The notes under the pieces are model-generated. The model did no database searches. It saw nothing but the letters and a program-made list of their open reading frames with translations, and was not told where the DNA came from. Shown piece after piece: positions 16,330-26,000 of a stretch of 64,000 bases of DNA. Position 1 is the stretch's first letter. Each line of letters opens with the position of its first letter. Source of the DNA: Raskinella chloraquaticus (SeqCode) (GTDB taxonomy: Bacteria > Pseudomonadota > Alphaproteobacteria > Rhizobiales > UBA4765); the NCBI GenBank assembly GCA_002365175.1, contig DEZK01000012.1, forward strand, positions 1 through 64,000. Direction: 5' to 3'. Position numbers and translations under genes: made by a program.

Positions 16330-16947
16330 CTACGCTGCGGCAGCCTCACGGATCGTCACCTTGATCGGCGTCGGATTGAAGCCATTGCACGGATTATTCA
16401 CTTGCGGGCAATTTGAAATCACAAACAGCACATCTGTGTCCATGGTGATGTCGACGTGATTGCCGGGCGCCGAGATGCCGTCGACAACGGTGAAATTGCC
16501 GGAAGGATCGATCGGCACGTTCATGAAGAAATTGAGATTGGCGGGAATGTCACGCTTGCCCAGCCCGTATTTTGACAGCTCAAGGACGAAGTTCTCCCGG
16601 CAGGCATGCTGATATTTGGTTGCCTCGCCAAAGCGCACCGCATTGCTCTCACACGAGCAGCAGCCGGCAGACGTGTCATGGCGCCCGCAGCTGTCTGCCG
16701 TAATCCGCGCCATCACGCGGCCGCGATTCGATATGAGCCTGGTGCCAAGTTCGATATAGGCAGCCCCCTGAACGCGCATGGTGTCCTGGGCGCTGTAGCG
16801 TTCCTCCATATCGCTTGCATCGTAAAGAAGCGCATCAACCGCCTGCTGGCCTTCGCTGTCGATGATGCGCAGCGTCTGCCCGCGCTTGATGATGCAGGAC
16901 CACGGGCGCTCGGCGGGAATATCGAAAGAATAGATCAGCTCTGACAT
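16330..16947 (-). CDS. DUF1989 protein, urea/guanidine carboxylase-associated protein 2 type
   Basis: This 205-residue DUF1989 protein is the last gene of a nine-gene operon. It has the UAAP2 signature: SCGRHDTSAGCCSCESN at about 86-102, then YQHACRENF and DIPANLNFFMNVPID. Cysteines at 87, 96, 97, 99 and 116 are clustered. In bacteria that carboxylate guanidine, the paired DUF1989 proteins form carboxyguanidine deiminase (CgdAB), which feeds allophanate hydrolase. No carboxylase or hydrolase is in this window, so the substrate here is open. The ATG follows GAGG, 10 bases after its upstream partner gene. Confidence 0.85.
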   Translation of the reverse strand: MSELIYSFDIPAERPWSCIIKRGQTLRIIDSEGQQAVDALLYDASDMEERYSAQDTMRVQGAAYIELGTRLISNRGRVMARITADSCGRHDTSAGCCSCESNAVRFGEATKYQHACRENFVLELSKYGLGKRDIPANLNFFMNVPIDPSGNFTVVDGISAPGNHVDITMDTDVLFVISNCPQVNNPCNGFNPTPIKVTIREAAAA

Positions 16948-16957
16948 GGGGCAATCC

Positions 16958-17779
16958 TCAGGCAAACAGGCGGTCGGTGAAGGTGAAGGCACGCATCGCT
17001 TCCGCCGACCCGGTCCGGCAGGGGTCATCGCTACTGGCAGCGGGCGCCCGGTAATGGACAAGCTCGATGGCGTTTGCGCCGGCAGGGCGGGCGGGATCAA
17101 GCGGATGCGGACAATTTGATACGACCAGAACCAGGTTCATTTCAGCGCGCAAATCGACAAAATCCCCTGCCTTCTTGCGCGCCTTGTTCCATTTGAACCG
17201 CCCTGCCTTGTCGAGCGAAACGGGCGCGAAAAAGGTGATGCAGCCGGGGATGTCGCCAAGCCCCAGGCCGAGCTTCGCAGCAGCGGCCAGAAAATTCTCA
17301 TGGCTGTTGCGCGCATAGTCAACGCCGTAGGCGGCCTGTGTTGACGCCGGCGTGGAGGCGCCCATCAGCAGATCATGGGCGCCGCTGGTATCTTCGATCA
17401 GAGACAGAAAGACGCGGCCCATATCGGTGAGCAGGACGCGCCCCTTTGCCATCGTTGCCGTCCACTGGATCTTGGCTGTATCGGCGCAATTGAGCCGCTC
17501 GCTCATATCCTCCTGGCGCCAGCCGATCAGGGCAGCGCTGGCGGCGCCCGACGGGTCCTTGATGCGCAGCGCTTCCCCCCGCTTCAACGTCAGCGTCGTA
17601 TACCAGCCAGCCGGCACCGTTTCGCTGCGCACGATCATGTCTTTGGTGATACCGGCACTGTCGCGCGGTGTGGCCTTCGGTAAACTTTTGGGCGTTGCCT
17701 CCTGTCCGGCGGCACGAAGTTCTTCATAGCGGCGCCGATTGGCCTCGGCGATGGTCTGTTTCTGCTGCGATGGTTTCAT
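16958..17779 (-). CDS. DUF1989 protein, urea/guanidine carboxylase-associated protein 1 type
   Basis: The 273-residue protein is the UAAP1-type partner. It has a basic N-terminal extension, VPAGWYTTLTLKRGEALRI, EDTSGAHDLLMGASTPAS, LGLGDIPGCITFFAPVSLD and VVSNCPHPLDPA. It should form a heterodimer with the downstream UAAP2-type protein, as in carboxyguanidine deiminase. Compared with typical UAAP1 sequences the HDxxCG region reads HDLLMGA, so the usual cysteine is missing. That divergence may mean a different reaction. Gaps of 10 and 20 bases to its neighbours place it inside the operon. Confidence 0.85.
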   Translation of the reverse strand: MKPSQQKQTIAEANRRRYEELRAAGQEATPKSLPKATPRDSAGITKDMIVRSETVPAGWYTTLTLKRGEALRIKDPSGAASAALIGWRQEDMSERLNCADTAKIQWTATMAKGRVLLTDMGRVFLSLIEDTSGAHDLLMGASTPASTQAAYGVDYARNSHENFLAAAAKLGLGLGDIPGCITFFAPVSLDKAGRFKWNKARKKAGDFVDLRAEMNLVLVVSNCPHPLDPARPAGANAIELVHYRAPAASSDDPCRTGSAEAMRAFTFTDRLFA

Positions 17780-17799
17780 GGTGCGTTACTCTCGGCGAT

Positions 17800-18396
17800 T
17801 CAGCTGATGGTGAAATGGGCTTCGACGGGGCGCCCGGCCGTGCCGTTGATTGGCAGAATATCCTGCGGGCAGGCTGAAAAGGCGATGACCAGATCCATTT
17901 CGGCGCGCAGGCGGACATAGCCGCCGGGCAGAGGCGCCGGTGGAGCGGCAAAGCGCAACGTGCCGTCATTCTGCCAGGGGATATTCATGAACAGATTGAG
18001 CGGGCTTGGCACTTCCGGCGGGGTGAGGCCGAGTTCAGCCATGCCGGCGAACAGATTGTCCTCGCAATTGTCATGATGGCCCTCGACCCCGAGGAAGGCA
18101 TAGCGATGCCTGTCGCAGGCCGCGATAAGCGTGTCGTGGACACCGCCCGACGTGTCTTCAATCAATGTCAGCATCGGGCGCCGGCGATTACTGCGCAGGA
18201 TATCGCCGGGGCGTGGGCTGAGATGCAGCGAGTGTGCTCTCGTATGCTCGTTCGACATGAATTCGCCAAGATCAGCCCGGCTGAACGCCCAGGTGTCGAC
18301 AACCTGCTCGCCATGCGTGTTGATGACCGTGATGATCTGACCAAAATCGACAAGGGCCGCCTTGCCGCGCCGCGCCGGGATTTCGATCTGGTCCAT
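17800..18396 (-). CDS. Third DUF1989 protein
   Basis: This 198-residue protein is a third, distinct DUF1989 paralogue, with EDTSGGVHDTLIAACDRHRY, EGHHDNCEDNLFAGMAELG and NLFMNIPWQNDG. Members of this subgroup often sit beside amino-acid-type ABC transporters, as here. A likely role is hydrolytic deamination of an imported guanidino- or amidino-type compound; that is inferred from the paralogues' known deiminase activity. It lies 5 bases after ridA and 20 before the UAAP1-type gene. Confidence 0.8.
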   Translation of the reverse strand: MDQIEIPARRGKAALVDFGQIITVINTHGEQVVDTWAFSRADLGEFMSNEHTRAHSLHLSPRPGDILRSNRRRPMLTLIEDTSGGVHDTLIAACDRHRYAFLGVEGHHDNCEDNLFAGMAELGLTPPEVPSPLNLFMNIPWQNDGTLRFAAPPAPLPGGYVRLRAEMDLVIAFSACPQDILPINGTAGRPVEAHFTIS

Positions 18397-18401
18397 GGCT
18401 G

Positions 18402-18794
18402 TCAGCTCCGCACCGCGATCATATCGATTTCAACGATGCCCCCGCGCGCCAGTCCGGTGACGCCGATAGTGGTGCGCGCCGGGCGCCGATCAGCCTTGAA
18501 GTAGCTTGCATAGATCGTGTTCATGGCCGGGTAGTCGCGGTCGAAAGCGGTGAGAAAAATACGCGCCTGCACGACGTCGTCGAAGCCAAGCCCGCAGCCC
18601 TTGAGCACGCGTGCCAGATTATCCATCACCTTGACCGTCTGCGCTTCGATCCCGGCGGGCACGGGCAGGCTGTCATTATCCGGGTCGGTGGCAAGCTGCC
18701 CGGTGATGAACACGAAGCCGCTTGCCTCCACCGCATGGCTGTAGGGGGCGACCGGCTTCGGGGCGTCAGGCAGAAGGTGGAAGATCGGATGCAT
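18402..18794 (-). CDS. ridA: RidA-family enamine/imine deaminase
   Basis: The 130-residue protein shows the RidA pattern PYSHAVEASGFVFITGQLA, VMDNLARVLKGCGLGFDDVV, and RPARTTIGVTGLARGGIVEI with the conserved arginine. RidA proteins hydrolyse reactive enamine or imine intermediates to ketones and ammonia. Its place between an ABC transporter and three DUF1989 genes suggests that the imported substrate is deaminated. I use the ATG at 18794; the longer frame overlaps the ATPase gene and carries no domain. Length is typical. Confidence 0.88.
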   Translation of the reverse strand: MHPIFHLLPDAPKPVAPYSHAVEASGFVFITGQLATDPDNDSLPVPAGIEAQTVKVMDNLARVLKGCGLGFDDVVQARIFLTAFDRDYPAMNTIYASYFKADRRPARTTIGVTGLARGGIVEIDMIAVRS

Positions 18795-18822
18795 GGTAAA
18801 CCTCAAGGCGGTTGGCGGAACG

Positions 18823-19599
18823 TCAGGCGGCTGCAACGCCGGCGTAACGCTGGATGAACAGGCGGGCGCGCTCGGTCTGCGGCCTGGTGAAGAAATCCGC
18901 AGGCGTCCCGCTTTCAATGAGCCTGCCCTGATCAAGAAAGAGAATACGGCTGGCGACATCGCGGGCAAACGCCATTTCGTGGGTGACAATCACCATCGTC
19001 ATTCCTTCGCTGGCAAGCGCACGCATCACCAGCAACACCTCGCCGACAAGCTCGGGGTCAAGGGCGCTCGTCGGCTCATCGAACAGCAGGACATCCGGTT
19101 TCATGGCGAGCGCGCGGGCGATGCCGACGCGCTGCTTCTGCCCGCCCGAGAGCCGCGCGGGGAAGACATCGCGCTTGTCCGACAGGCCGACCTTGGCAAG
19201 GAGTGCCAGGGCCTCGGCCTCTACTTCCGCTTTCGCCCGCTTCTGCACCTGGACCGGCGCCTCCATGACATTTTGCAACACGGTGAGATGCGGCCACAGG
19301 GCGAAATGCTGGAACACCATGCCCATGCGGGTGCGCAGCTTGGACAATTCACTGTCCTTCATCACCAGCCCGTGGCCGGTGACGCCGATCTCGCTGCCAT
19401 TGAGATAGATGCGCCCCGCATTGGGTCGCTCCAGCCAGTTGATGCAGCGCAGAAGCGTCGACTTGCCGGAGCCTGATGGCCCCAGCAGGCAGATCGTCTC
19501 GCCGCGCTCGACCGAAAACGAGATATCGCTCAAAACCTGCAGCTTGCCGAAACTCTTCGACAGGCCGGCAATATAGAGGATTTTCTGCGGATCATTCAT
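18823..19599 (-). CDS. Polar amino-acid-type ABC transporter ATPase
   Basis: This 258-residue ATPase is of the GlnQ/HisP type. It has Walker A GPSGSGKST at 40-48, the Q-loop MGMVFQHFALWPH, signature LSGGQKQRVGIARAL, Walker B VLLFDEPTSALDP and the switch histidine in VIVTHEM. It powers the two permeases encoded just upstream. It starts 9 bases after the second permease stop. Confidence 0.95.
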   Translation of the reverse strand: MNDPQKILYIAGLSKSFGKLQVLSDISFSVERGETICLLGPSGSGKSTLLRCINWLERPNAGRIYLNGSEIGVTGHGLVMKDSELSKLRTRMGMVFQHFALWPHLTVLQNVMEAPVQVQKRAKAEVEAEALALLAKVGLSDKRDVFPARLSGGQKQRVGIARALAMKPDVLLFDEPTSALDPELVGEVLLVMRALASEGMTMVIVTHEMAFARDVASRILFLDQGRLIESGTPADFFTRPQTERARLFIQRYAGVAAA

Positions 19600-19608
19600 G
19601 ACATTGTC

Positions 19609-20265
19609 CTAACGTCTGGCCTCCGCCACCCGCCCCACGACACTGACGCCGGCTTCAACCAGAAGGCATAGCCCCCAATAGAGCAGAACAGCGCTGATGA
19701 AGGCGGCAAACGGCACGTAATGGCGTGACTGGATCGAGCTTGCGGCATGGGTCAGCTCGGGCAGGGCGATGATGGTGAGAAAAGCGCTGTCCTTGATGAT
19801 CTGGATCATCTGATTGCCGATGATCGGGCTGACATTGAGGAGGAGCGGCGGCAGGATGATGCGGCGGAAAAGCAGAAAATCGGAAAAGCCGAAGGCGCTC
19901 CCCGCTTCGATCGGCTCACGCGGTTGCGCCACCCAGGCGCCGCGCAGGATTTCAGCCATGTAGGCGGCATTGTAGATCGTCAGCGCCAGCAGGCCCGAAC
20001 TCCAATTGTCAAAGCGCAACCCGAGCGAGGGCAGGCCATAATAGACGATATAGGCAAAGAGCAGGAAGGGGACGCAGCGCATGCCGTCGACAAAAAACCG
20101 CATGGCAGCTGCAATCGCCTTGCGCTTGGACATCAGCCCGGGCACCAGAATGATCCCCAATGCCAACGCCATGATAGCCGACAGGACCGACAGGATGGTC
20201 GTATTGGCAAGCCCGCTCAACAGCAGGCCTCGCTCGCTCCACACCACGAGGAAATCGTGAATCAT
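19609..20265 (-). CDS. Polar amino-acid-type ABC transporter permease (second)
   Basis: This 218-residue membrane protein has about five helices. The coupling loop EAGSAFGFSDFLLFRRIILP is typical of HisM/GlnP permeases. It overlaps the first permease gene by 4 bases (ATGA), so the two are probably translated together and form a heterodimeric channel in the inner membrane. Confidence 0.92.
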   Translation of the reverse strand: MIHDFLVVWSERGLLLSGLANTTILSVLSAIMALALGIILVPGLMSKRKAIAAAMRFFVDGMRCVPFLLFAYIVYYGLPSLGLRFDNWSSGLLALTIYNAAYMAEILRGAWVAQPREPIEAGSAFGFSDFLLFRRIILPPLLLNVSPIIGNQMIQIIKDSAFLTIIALPELTHAASSIQSRHYVPFAAFISAVLLYWGLCLLVEAGVSVVGRVAEARR

Positions 20266-20909
20266 GTGCTCGCCTCCGCCGCAGCACGCCGCTTTTCAAT
20301 GAAGCGCTGGAGCGCAACCAGCGCGTAGACGATGGGCGCATAGATGGCCACGGCTACCAGAAAGGGCGGCAGGGGTTCATACGTCTGCGCGCCGATGCGG
20401 ACCGCTGCCCGCGTGATGTCGACGACACCGACAACAGCCAGCACCGGCGTCACCTTGATGAGGAGCGACATTTCGTTGACGAGGCCCGGCAGGCTGTCGT
20501 GAATGATTTGCGGCAGGATGATGCGCCGGAAGCGCTGGCCGGCCTGCATGCCGAAGGATTGCGCTGCCTCGTACTGGTCTTTCGGAAAATTGACGAGTGA
20601 GGAGCGCCATACTTCACAGTTGAATGCTGATGTGTTCATCGTCAGTGCCAGGATCGCCGCCGAGATCGGCCCGAGCGGGATGCCGATATTGGGCAGGGCG
20701 AAGAAGAGCAGCAGCAACAGGGTCACCAGCGGTGTCGCCCGCAGCACGCTGACATAGACGGCAACGATGCCAGACAGGACCGGCACCCTGGCCCAGCGGA
20801 TGAGGGCCAGTCCCAGACCGATCGGCAGACCGATCAGGATGCCGATGGCAGACAGCGTCACTGTCGCCAGGGCACCCTGAAGGATCGCCAGGACGTCATT
20901 GAGGCTCAT
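20262..20909 (-). CDS. Polar amino-acid-type ABC transporter permease (first)
   Basis: The 215-residue membrane protein carries the family motif YEAAQSFGMQAGQRFRRIIL for contact with the ATPase, and membrane segments including LVTLLLLLFFALPNIGIPLG. It lies 41 bases after the binding protein gene and overlaps the second permease gene by 4 bases. Confidence 0.92.
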   Translation of the reverse strand: MSLNDVLAILQGALATVTLSAIGILIGLPIGLGLALIRWARVPVLSGIVAVYVSVLRATPLVTLLLLLFFALPNIGIPLGPISAAILALTMNTSAFNCEVWRSSLVNFPKDQYEAAQSFGMQAGQRFRRIILPQIIHDSLPGLVNEMSLLIKVTPVLAVVGVVDITRAAVRIGAQTYEPLPPFLVAVAIYAPIVYALVALQRFIEKRRAAAEAST

Positions 20910-20950
20910 GGCCGTTCCTGCGGTTGCGAAAGGTCACGAGCCACGGAGTT

Positions 20951-21817
20951 TCAGAACTCCGGATCGAAGGATACCGGCAGATCGGTGAAGGCTTCGCCAA
21001 ACCACGTCTTCTGCAGCTCGTAGAATTTGCCGCTGGCCTTCTGCTTGGCGATGAACTCGTTGAGGAAGGCCTGCAGCGACGTATTGTCCTTGGCGATCGC
21101 CCAGGCCGGATATGACTTGCCGGAAACTGCCTGACCGATCTCGAAGACGTCCGGCTTTTCGCCGACCAGCGCCTTCAGATTGATGATAGTGTTGACGACG
21201 TAATCGGTGCGCCCGAGCGCGAGGTCCTGATAGGCTTCCGGGTAGGAGGTATATTCCACCACCTTGCCGAGCTTGCCGCCCTGCTTTTCCAGCATCGCTG
21301 CCAGTTCAGGAAGGCGTCCGAGAAGCGCCGAGCCCGATTGCACGCCAACCGTCTTGCCGCTCAGATCCTTGATCGACGTGATCGAGGTGTCCTTCTTGCG
21401 CTTCACGTAAAAATGCGTCGCATCCGCGATCGGGCTGGTGAAGCTCAGCGATTTGGTACGCTCCTTGGTGATGATCGCCGCCGTGATCGCCACATCATAT
21501 TTGCCGGTGCTGACGCCAGCCAGAATTCCCGTCCAGGGCAGAATTTCCTGGCGGATTTCGAAAGGCGCGAATTTGCGCAGCTCCGCCACCAGATCATTGT
21601 CAAAGCCGGTTGGCTTGCCATCCTTGACGAATTCGAAGGGGCGGAAATCGTCTTCGGTGGCGACGATCAGGTAGCCGCGCTTCTTGATTTCCTCAAGCGT
21701 CGCGGCCTTGGCGCTGGTAACCATGCCGGCAAGGCCCATGAGCGGCAGCGCAACGGCTGCCGCCACAAGGCCGGTTGTGACGCGGCGGGTAAGGTGACGG
21801 GTCAGATAGTCAATCAT
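20951..21817 (-). CDS. ABC transporter periplasmic substrate-binding protein
   Basis: This 288-residue family 3 solute-binding protein has a basic n-region and a hydrophobic signal peptide ending about TSAKA. Mature domains include RGYLIVATEDDFRPFEFVKD, GFDNDLVAELRKF, PWTGILAGVSTGKYDVAITA and the hinge region SGKTVGVQSGSAL. Such proteins bind amino acids or related polar compounds. The ligand cannot be told, but co-transcription with deaminating enzymes points to a nitrogen-rich one. Confidence 0.92.
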   Translation of the reverse strand: MIDYLTRHLTRRVTTGLVAAAVALPLMGLAGMVTSAKAATLEEIKKRGYLIVATEDDFRPFEFVKDGKPTGFDNDLVAELRKFAPFEIRQEILPWTGILAGVSTGKYDVAITAAIITKERTKSLSFTSPIADATHFYVKRKKDTSITSIKDLSGKTVGVQSGSALLGRLPELAAMLEKQGGKLGKVVEYTSYPEAYQDLALGRTDYVVNTIINLKALVGEKPDVFEIGQAVSGKSYPAWAIAKDNTSLQAFLNEFIAKQKASGKFYELQKTWFGEAFTDLPVSFDPEF

Positions 21818-21847
21818 CGCATATCCTTTCAGTCAGGGTGGGAAACG

Positions 21848-22681
21848 TCAGGAAAAATCAAATCCGTGGGCAAGCAGGTATTTTGGAAAGGCCGCGCCCT
21901 CGCCCTCGCAGGCATGGCGCGTCTTGTCTTCCGACCAGCCGTAGAACGCGGCCTCGCCGAAACGGGCCTTGGCACGTTGCTGGTCGGGAGCGATGGCGCG
22001 GATCGCGGCGCGGCGTCGGTCGTAATCGTCGATCGCCCCGGGGAGCGCTTCATCGTCATAGCGGTCGCGATGGATTGTGATCTGACGTGGCAGACGCAAG
22101 CTGATATGCGCTTCGCCCGAAGGGTAGCCAAGGCACAGGCCGGCAACCGGAAAGACAAGATCAGGAAGTGAGAGGATAGCGGCGACGGTATCGATCTTGT
22201 TGCGCAATACCGAGATGGGGCAGGTGCCAAGGCCACAGGCTTCGGCAGCCAGGATCATCGTCTGCAAGGCAAGGGCGGCGTCGACACTGGCGTTGAAAAA
22301 ACCTTCAAGACTGCCATTGCGCACCGGCTTGCCGCGCATCGCTCCCAGACGCTGGAGGCGCCGCGCATCAGCGAGAAAAACATAGAAGACCGGCGCAGCG
22401 CCAATCCATGGCATGGCCGGAAACAGGGCGGCCAGGGCGGTGCGCTGGGCGACATCCCTCAAGCGCAGCAGCGAGACCTGCTGATAGTCCGACTTCGACG
22501 AGGCGCTGAGGGCAGCGGCGGCCAGCACGTCGAGCAGCGCTTCGTCGGGCAACCGGGCCTCAAAGCGCCTGATGGTCCGCCGCGACAGTATTGCCACGAC
22601 AGCATCCGGCACCGATGAGCCTGTCAATGCCGGGCCATTATCGCCAAAGCGCTGGTCAATCAGATGGTCGAATGTGCTCAC
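21848..22681 (-). CDS. Nitroreductase-family flavoprotein
   Basis: The 277-residue protein belongs to the FMN-dependent nitroreductase family, with SRRTIRRFEARLPDEALLD, ASSKSDYQQVSLLRL, NASVDAALALQTMILAAEAC and FPVAGLCLGYPSGE, closest in style to NfsA. It is the first gene of the operon, 30 bases before the binding protein gene. Its presence raises the idea of a nitro, N-hydroxy or similar substrate, but family members also have other reductive roles. Confidence 0.88.
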   Translation of the reverse strand: MSTFDHLIDQRFGDNGPALTGSSVPDAVVAILSRRTIRRFEARLPDEALLDVLAAAALSASSKSDYQQVSLLRLRDVAQRTALAALFPAMPWIGAAPVFYVFLADARRLQRLGAMRGKPVRNGSLEGFFNASVDAALALQTMILAAEACGLGTCPISVLRNKIDTVAAILSLPDLVFPVAGLCLGYPSGEAHISLRLPRQITIHRDRYDDEALPGAIDDYDRRRAAIRAIAPDQQRAKARFGEAAFYGWSEDKTRHACEGEGAAFPKYLLAHGFDFS

Positions 22682-23049
22682 CTGGCCTCGCTACTCAACG
22701 ACCCCGGAGACCGGTTAAGCCTCTTGATCAGGGCGTGCCTTTCCACGACTGGTGAAGCAAGGCGTGTGCCAAGCAGCGCTCGCCGTGCGTTGCGGCAATC
22801 GGCAGGTTATTTTCATGAAAAACAGCATTATGCCTTGTCGGTAAGCAGGATGGTGTGCCCGTTCTGCCCGCTGTCGCGACGTCCCGCGATCCTGGAGCCT
22901 TAAATTGTATGCAATTTAATTTTATGTGCCTATTATATAGGCAACATTCGATCTGCAGTGGGCGAAGCCCTGGTTCGGGAGAAACGGCTCGCCATATCCC
23001 GCGCTCGATTTGGCTTTGGTGAACGATGGCGCTGCCCATTCGCTCTTCC
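22682..23049 (-). promoter_or_regulatory. Promoter, two inverted repeats and long leader of the nine-gene operon
   Basis: On the minus strand a TATAAT -10 element (22932-22937) lies inside the inverted repeat GCCTAT-TAT-ATAGGC (22928-22942). Just downstream is TTAAATTG-CATA-CAATTTAA (22900-22919), a perfect 8+8 repeat of the type bound by GntR-family regulators. The -35 region is weak. The inferred start near 22925 leaves about 240 untranslated bases before the nitroreductase ATG, room for a structured regulatory leader. No regulator gene is adjacent. Confidence 0.6.
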
Positions 23050-26000
23050 TCAATGAAAATCGCGGCTTTTTGGCAGAAGCCGGGCATCGCGCGGATGGCG
23101 GTTGCGTGGCGGCGGGGCCAGATGAAGAGGAGGCGGGAGGAGGACGCCTGTGCTCGTCCCCGCTCCGGCAGGCGAATGGAGGGTCGCGCCCTCATCGCCC
23201 GGCGACAGCAGGGAGGCGGTAAGGGTCTGGCCGCTGCCATGGTCCTCCCACAGGCGTTCAAGCATGGCCGAGCGATCGATGATGTTGCTTGCCATCAGAT
23301 GCACCACGCCTTCAGGGCTTTTCTGCACCCGCCCCTCCACCAGCATCAATCGCGCCGCCATCACCGGGCGGCGCAGGCTTTCAAACTGACGCGCCCATAA
23401 CACGCAATTGGTGACACCGGTCTCATCCTCGATGGTGATGAAGATGGCATTGCCCTTGCCGGGACGCTGGCGCACCAGAACAAGGCCGGCCGTCCGCGTG
23501 AAGCGCCCATCGCTGCGTGCCGAAGTCTCAGCGCAGGAGCACACATCGCGCGCTGGAAAAAACCGGCGCAGCAACGCCATCGGATGAGCTTTGAGCGAGA
23601 GCCTCATCGTCTGGTAATCATTGGCGACCTGCTCGCCAAGCCCCATCACCGGCAGCCGGGCATCAGGTTCGACCCCCAGTTCGCGCGCTTCCTGGACCGC
23701 AAAAAGCGGAAGCGGATCGTCTTCAGGCAGCCGCCGCACCTCCCAGAGCGCGGCGCGTCGGTCAAGGCTGAGTGAGCCAAACGCATCCGCCTCCGCCAGC
23801 GCCCGCATGGGTCGCCCATGAAGTTTTGCCCGCCGTGCCACCTCCTCGATCGTTGCATAGCCCTCACGCCGTCCAGCCGTCAGCCGTGTGGCTTGCGCTT
23901 CATGAATGGCGGCCGCCTGGCGAAATCCAAGACGCAACGCCAGCCTCGCGCGCCCCGTTTCTGCCGGCTGGCCGGGCGCGGCCGGTTCAAGCGTATTGTC
24001 CCAGAAGCTGTGGTTGACATCGACAGGGCGCACCTCCACCCCATGGTCTCTTGCATCGCGCACGATCTGGGCTGGCGCATAAAACCCCATGGGTTGCGCA
24101 TTCAGGAGAGCGGCGGCGAAGATGTCCGGGTAGTGGCATTTGAGCCACGATGAAATATAGACCAGCTTGGCAAACGAGGCGGCATGGCTTTCCGGGAAGC
24201 CGTAGGAGCCGAAACCCTTGATCTGGTTGTAGCAGTTTTGCGCAAAATCCCGTGTGTAGCCACGCGCGACCATGCGCTCCACCATCATTGCCTCGAAGCG
24301 ATGAATGGTGCCGGTATGGCGGAAGGTTGCCATGGCGCGGCGCAGCTGGTTGGCTTCGACGTCGGAAAATGTCGCAGCCACCATCGCAAGCTGCATCGCC
24401 TGCTCCTGGAAAAGCGGCACGCCCATCGTCTTGCCAAGCACGGCACGCAGCTCATCCGCCGGCCCGTGCTGGGGCGCAGGCGCAGGATAGCTCACCTTTT
24501 CCGCGCCCGAGCGTCGCCGCAGATAGGGGTGCACCATATTGCCCTGGATGGGGCCGGGGCGGACGATCGCCACCTGGATCACGAGATCGTAGAATACGCG
24601 CGGCTTGAGACGCGGCAGCATGTTGATCTGCGCCCGGCTTTCCACCTGAAAGACGCCAATCGAATCGCCACGCCGCAGCATGGCGTACGTATCAGGATCG
24701 TCCGCCGGCACATCGGCAAGAGCCATATCGATCCCGTGGTGATCGCGCATGAGATCGAAAGCCTTGCGGATGCAGGTCAGCATACCAAGTGCCAGGATAT
24801 CGACCTTCATCAGGCCCAGCGCATCGATATCGTCCTTGTCCCATTCGATGAAGGTGCGCTCCGCCATCGCCGCATTGCCAATCGGCACCAGCTCATCAAG
24901 ACGCCCGCGCGTCAGCACAAACCCGCCGACATGCTGCGACAGATGGCGGGGAAAGCCGATCAGGCGCTTGGCAAAGGCAACCGCCCGCGCGATTGCCGGA
25001 CTGTCGGGATCAAGACCTGCCTGCCTCACCTGCGCCCGGGTGATGTCAGACCCCCAGCTTCCCCATTGCGTGCCGGCGAGGGCGGTGGTGATGTCTTCCG
25101 ACAGGCCGAGGACCTTGCCAACCTCGCGGATGGCGCTTTTGGGCCGGTAATGGATGACGGTGGCGGCAAGCCCTGCCCGCTCGCGGCCATAGCGCGCATA
25201 GATATGCTGGATGATCTCCTCGCGCCGCTCATGCTCGAAATCGACATCGATATCCGGCGGTTCCCGCCGCTCCTCCGAGATGAAGCGCGCAAACAGCACA
25301 TTATGCTCGGCCGGATCGACGCAGGTGATACCAAGCACATAGCAGACGGCGGAATTGGCGGCTGAGCCCCGCCCCTGGCAGAGAATACCCTTGTCGACAG
25401 CCACCCGCACGATGTCATAGACGGTGAGGAAATAACGCGCGTAATCAAGCTTGGCGATGAGCGCCAGTTCGCGGTGCAGCAGGGCCTCCACCTTGTGTGG
25501 AACGCCGTCTGGATAGCGCATCGCCGCATGGCGCAATGTCAGCTCTTCCAGCCAGCTCTGCGCCTGCCAGCCCGGCGGCACCGGTTCCTCGGGATAATCA
25601 TAGGTGAGCTCGCCAAGATCGAAATCAAGACGGGCAAGAAGCGCCTGTGTTTCGCTGATCGCCTCCGGGCAATCGCCAAACAGGCGTGCCATCTCGGCTG
25701 GATGCTTGAGGTGGCGCTCGGCATTGATCTCAAGGGCACGTCCGGCGCTTTCAATCGTCATGCCCTGGCGGATACAGGCGAGAATATCCTGCAGATCGCG
25801 TGCATCAGGCGTGGCATAGAGAACATCATTGCTGGCAATGAGCGGCACGCAAGCTGCCTGTGCCCTCTCCCTGAGCTTTACCAGCCGGCGCCGGTCATCG
25901 CCGCGCCGGGGCATGGTGGCACCAAGCCAGAGCGCGCCGGGGAAGGCATCGCCCAGCTGCGCCAGCAAGGCGGGGAGAGGCGCCAGATTGCGCTCTGGCA

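Noticed and set aside
22682..22905. Known guanidine riboswitch in the operon leader
   Set aside because: ACGG occurs, but I could not build the paired ACGR hairpins or the ykkC core by eye, so no riboswitch is called.
24184..25365. 393-codon plus-strand open frame opposite dnaE2
   Set aside because: It lies over conserved polymerase motifs of dnaE2, and its product has no recognisable pattern.
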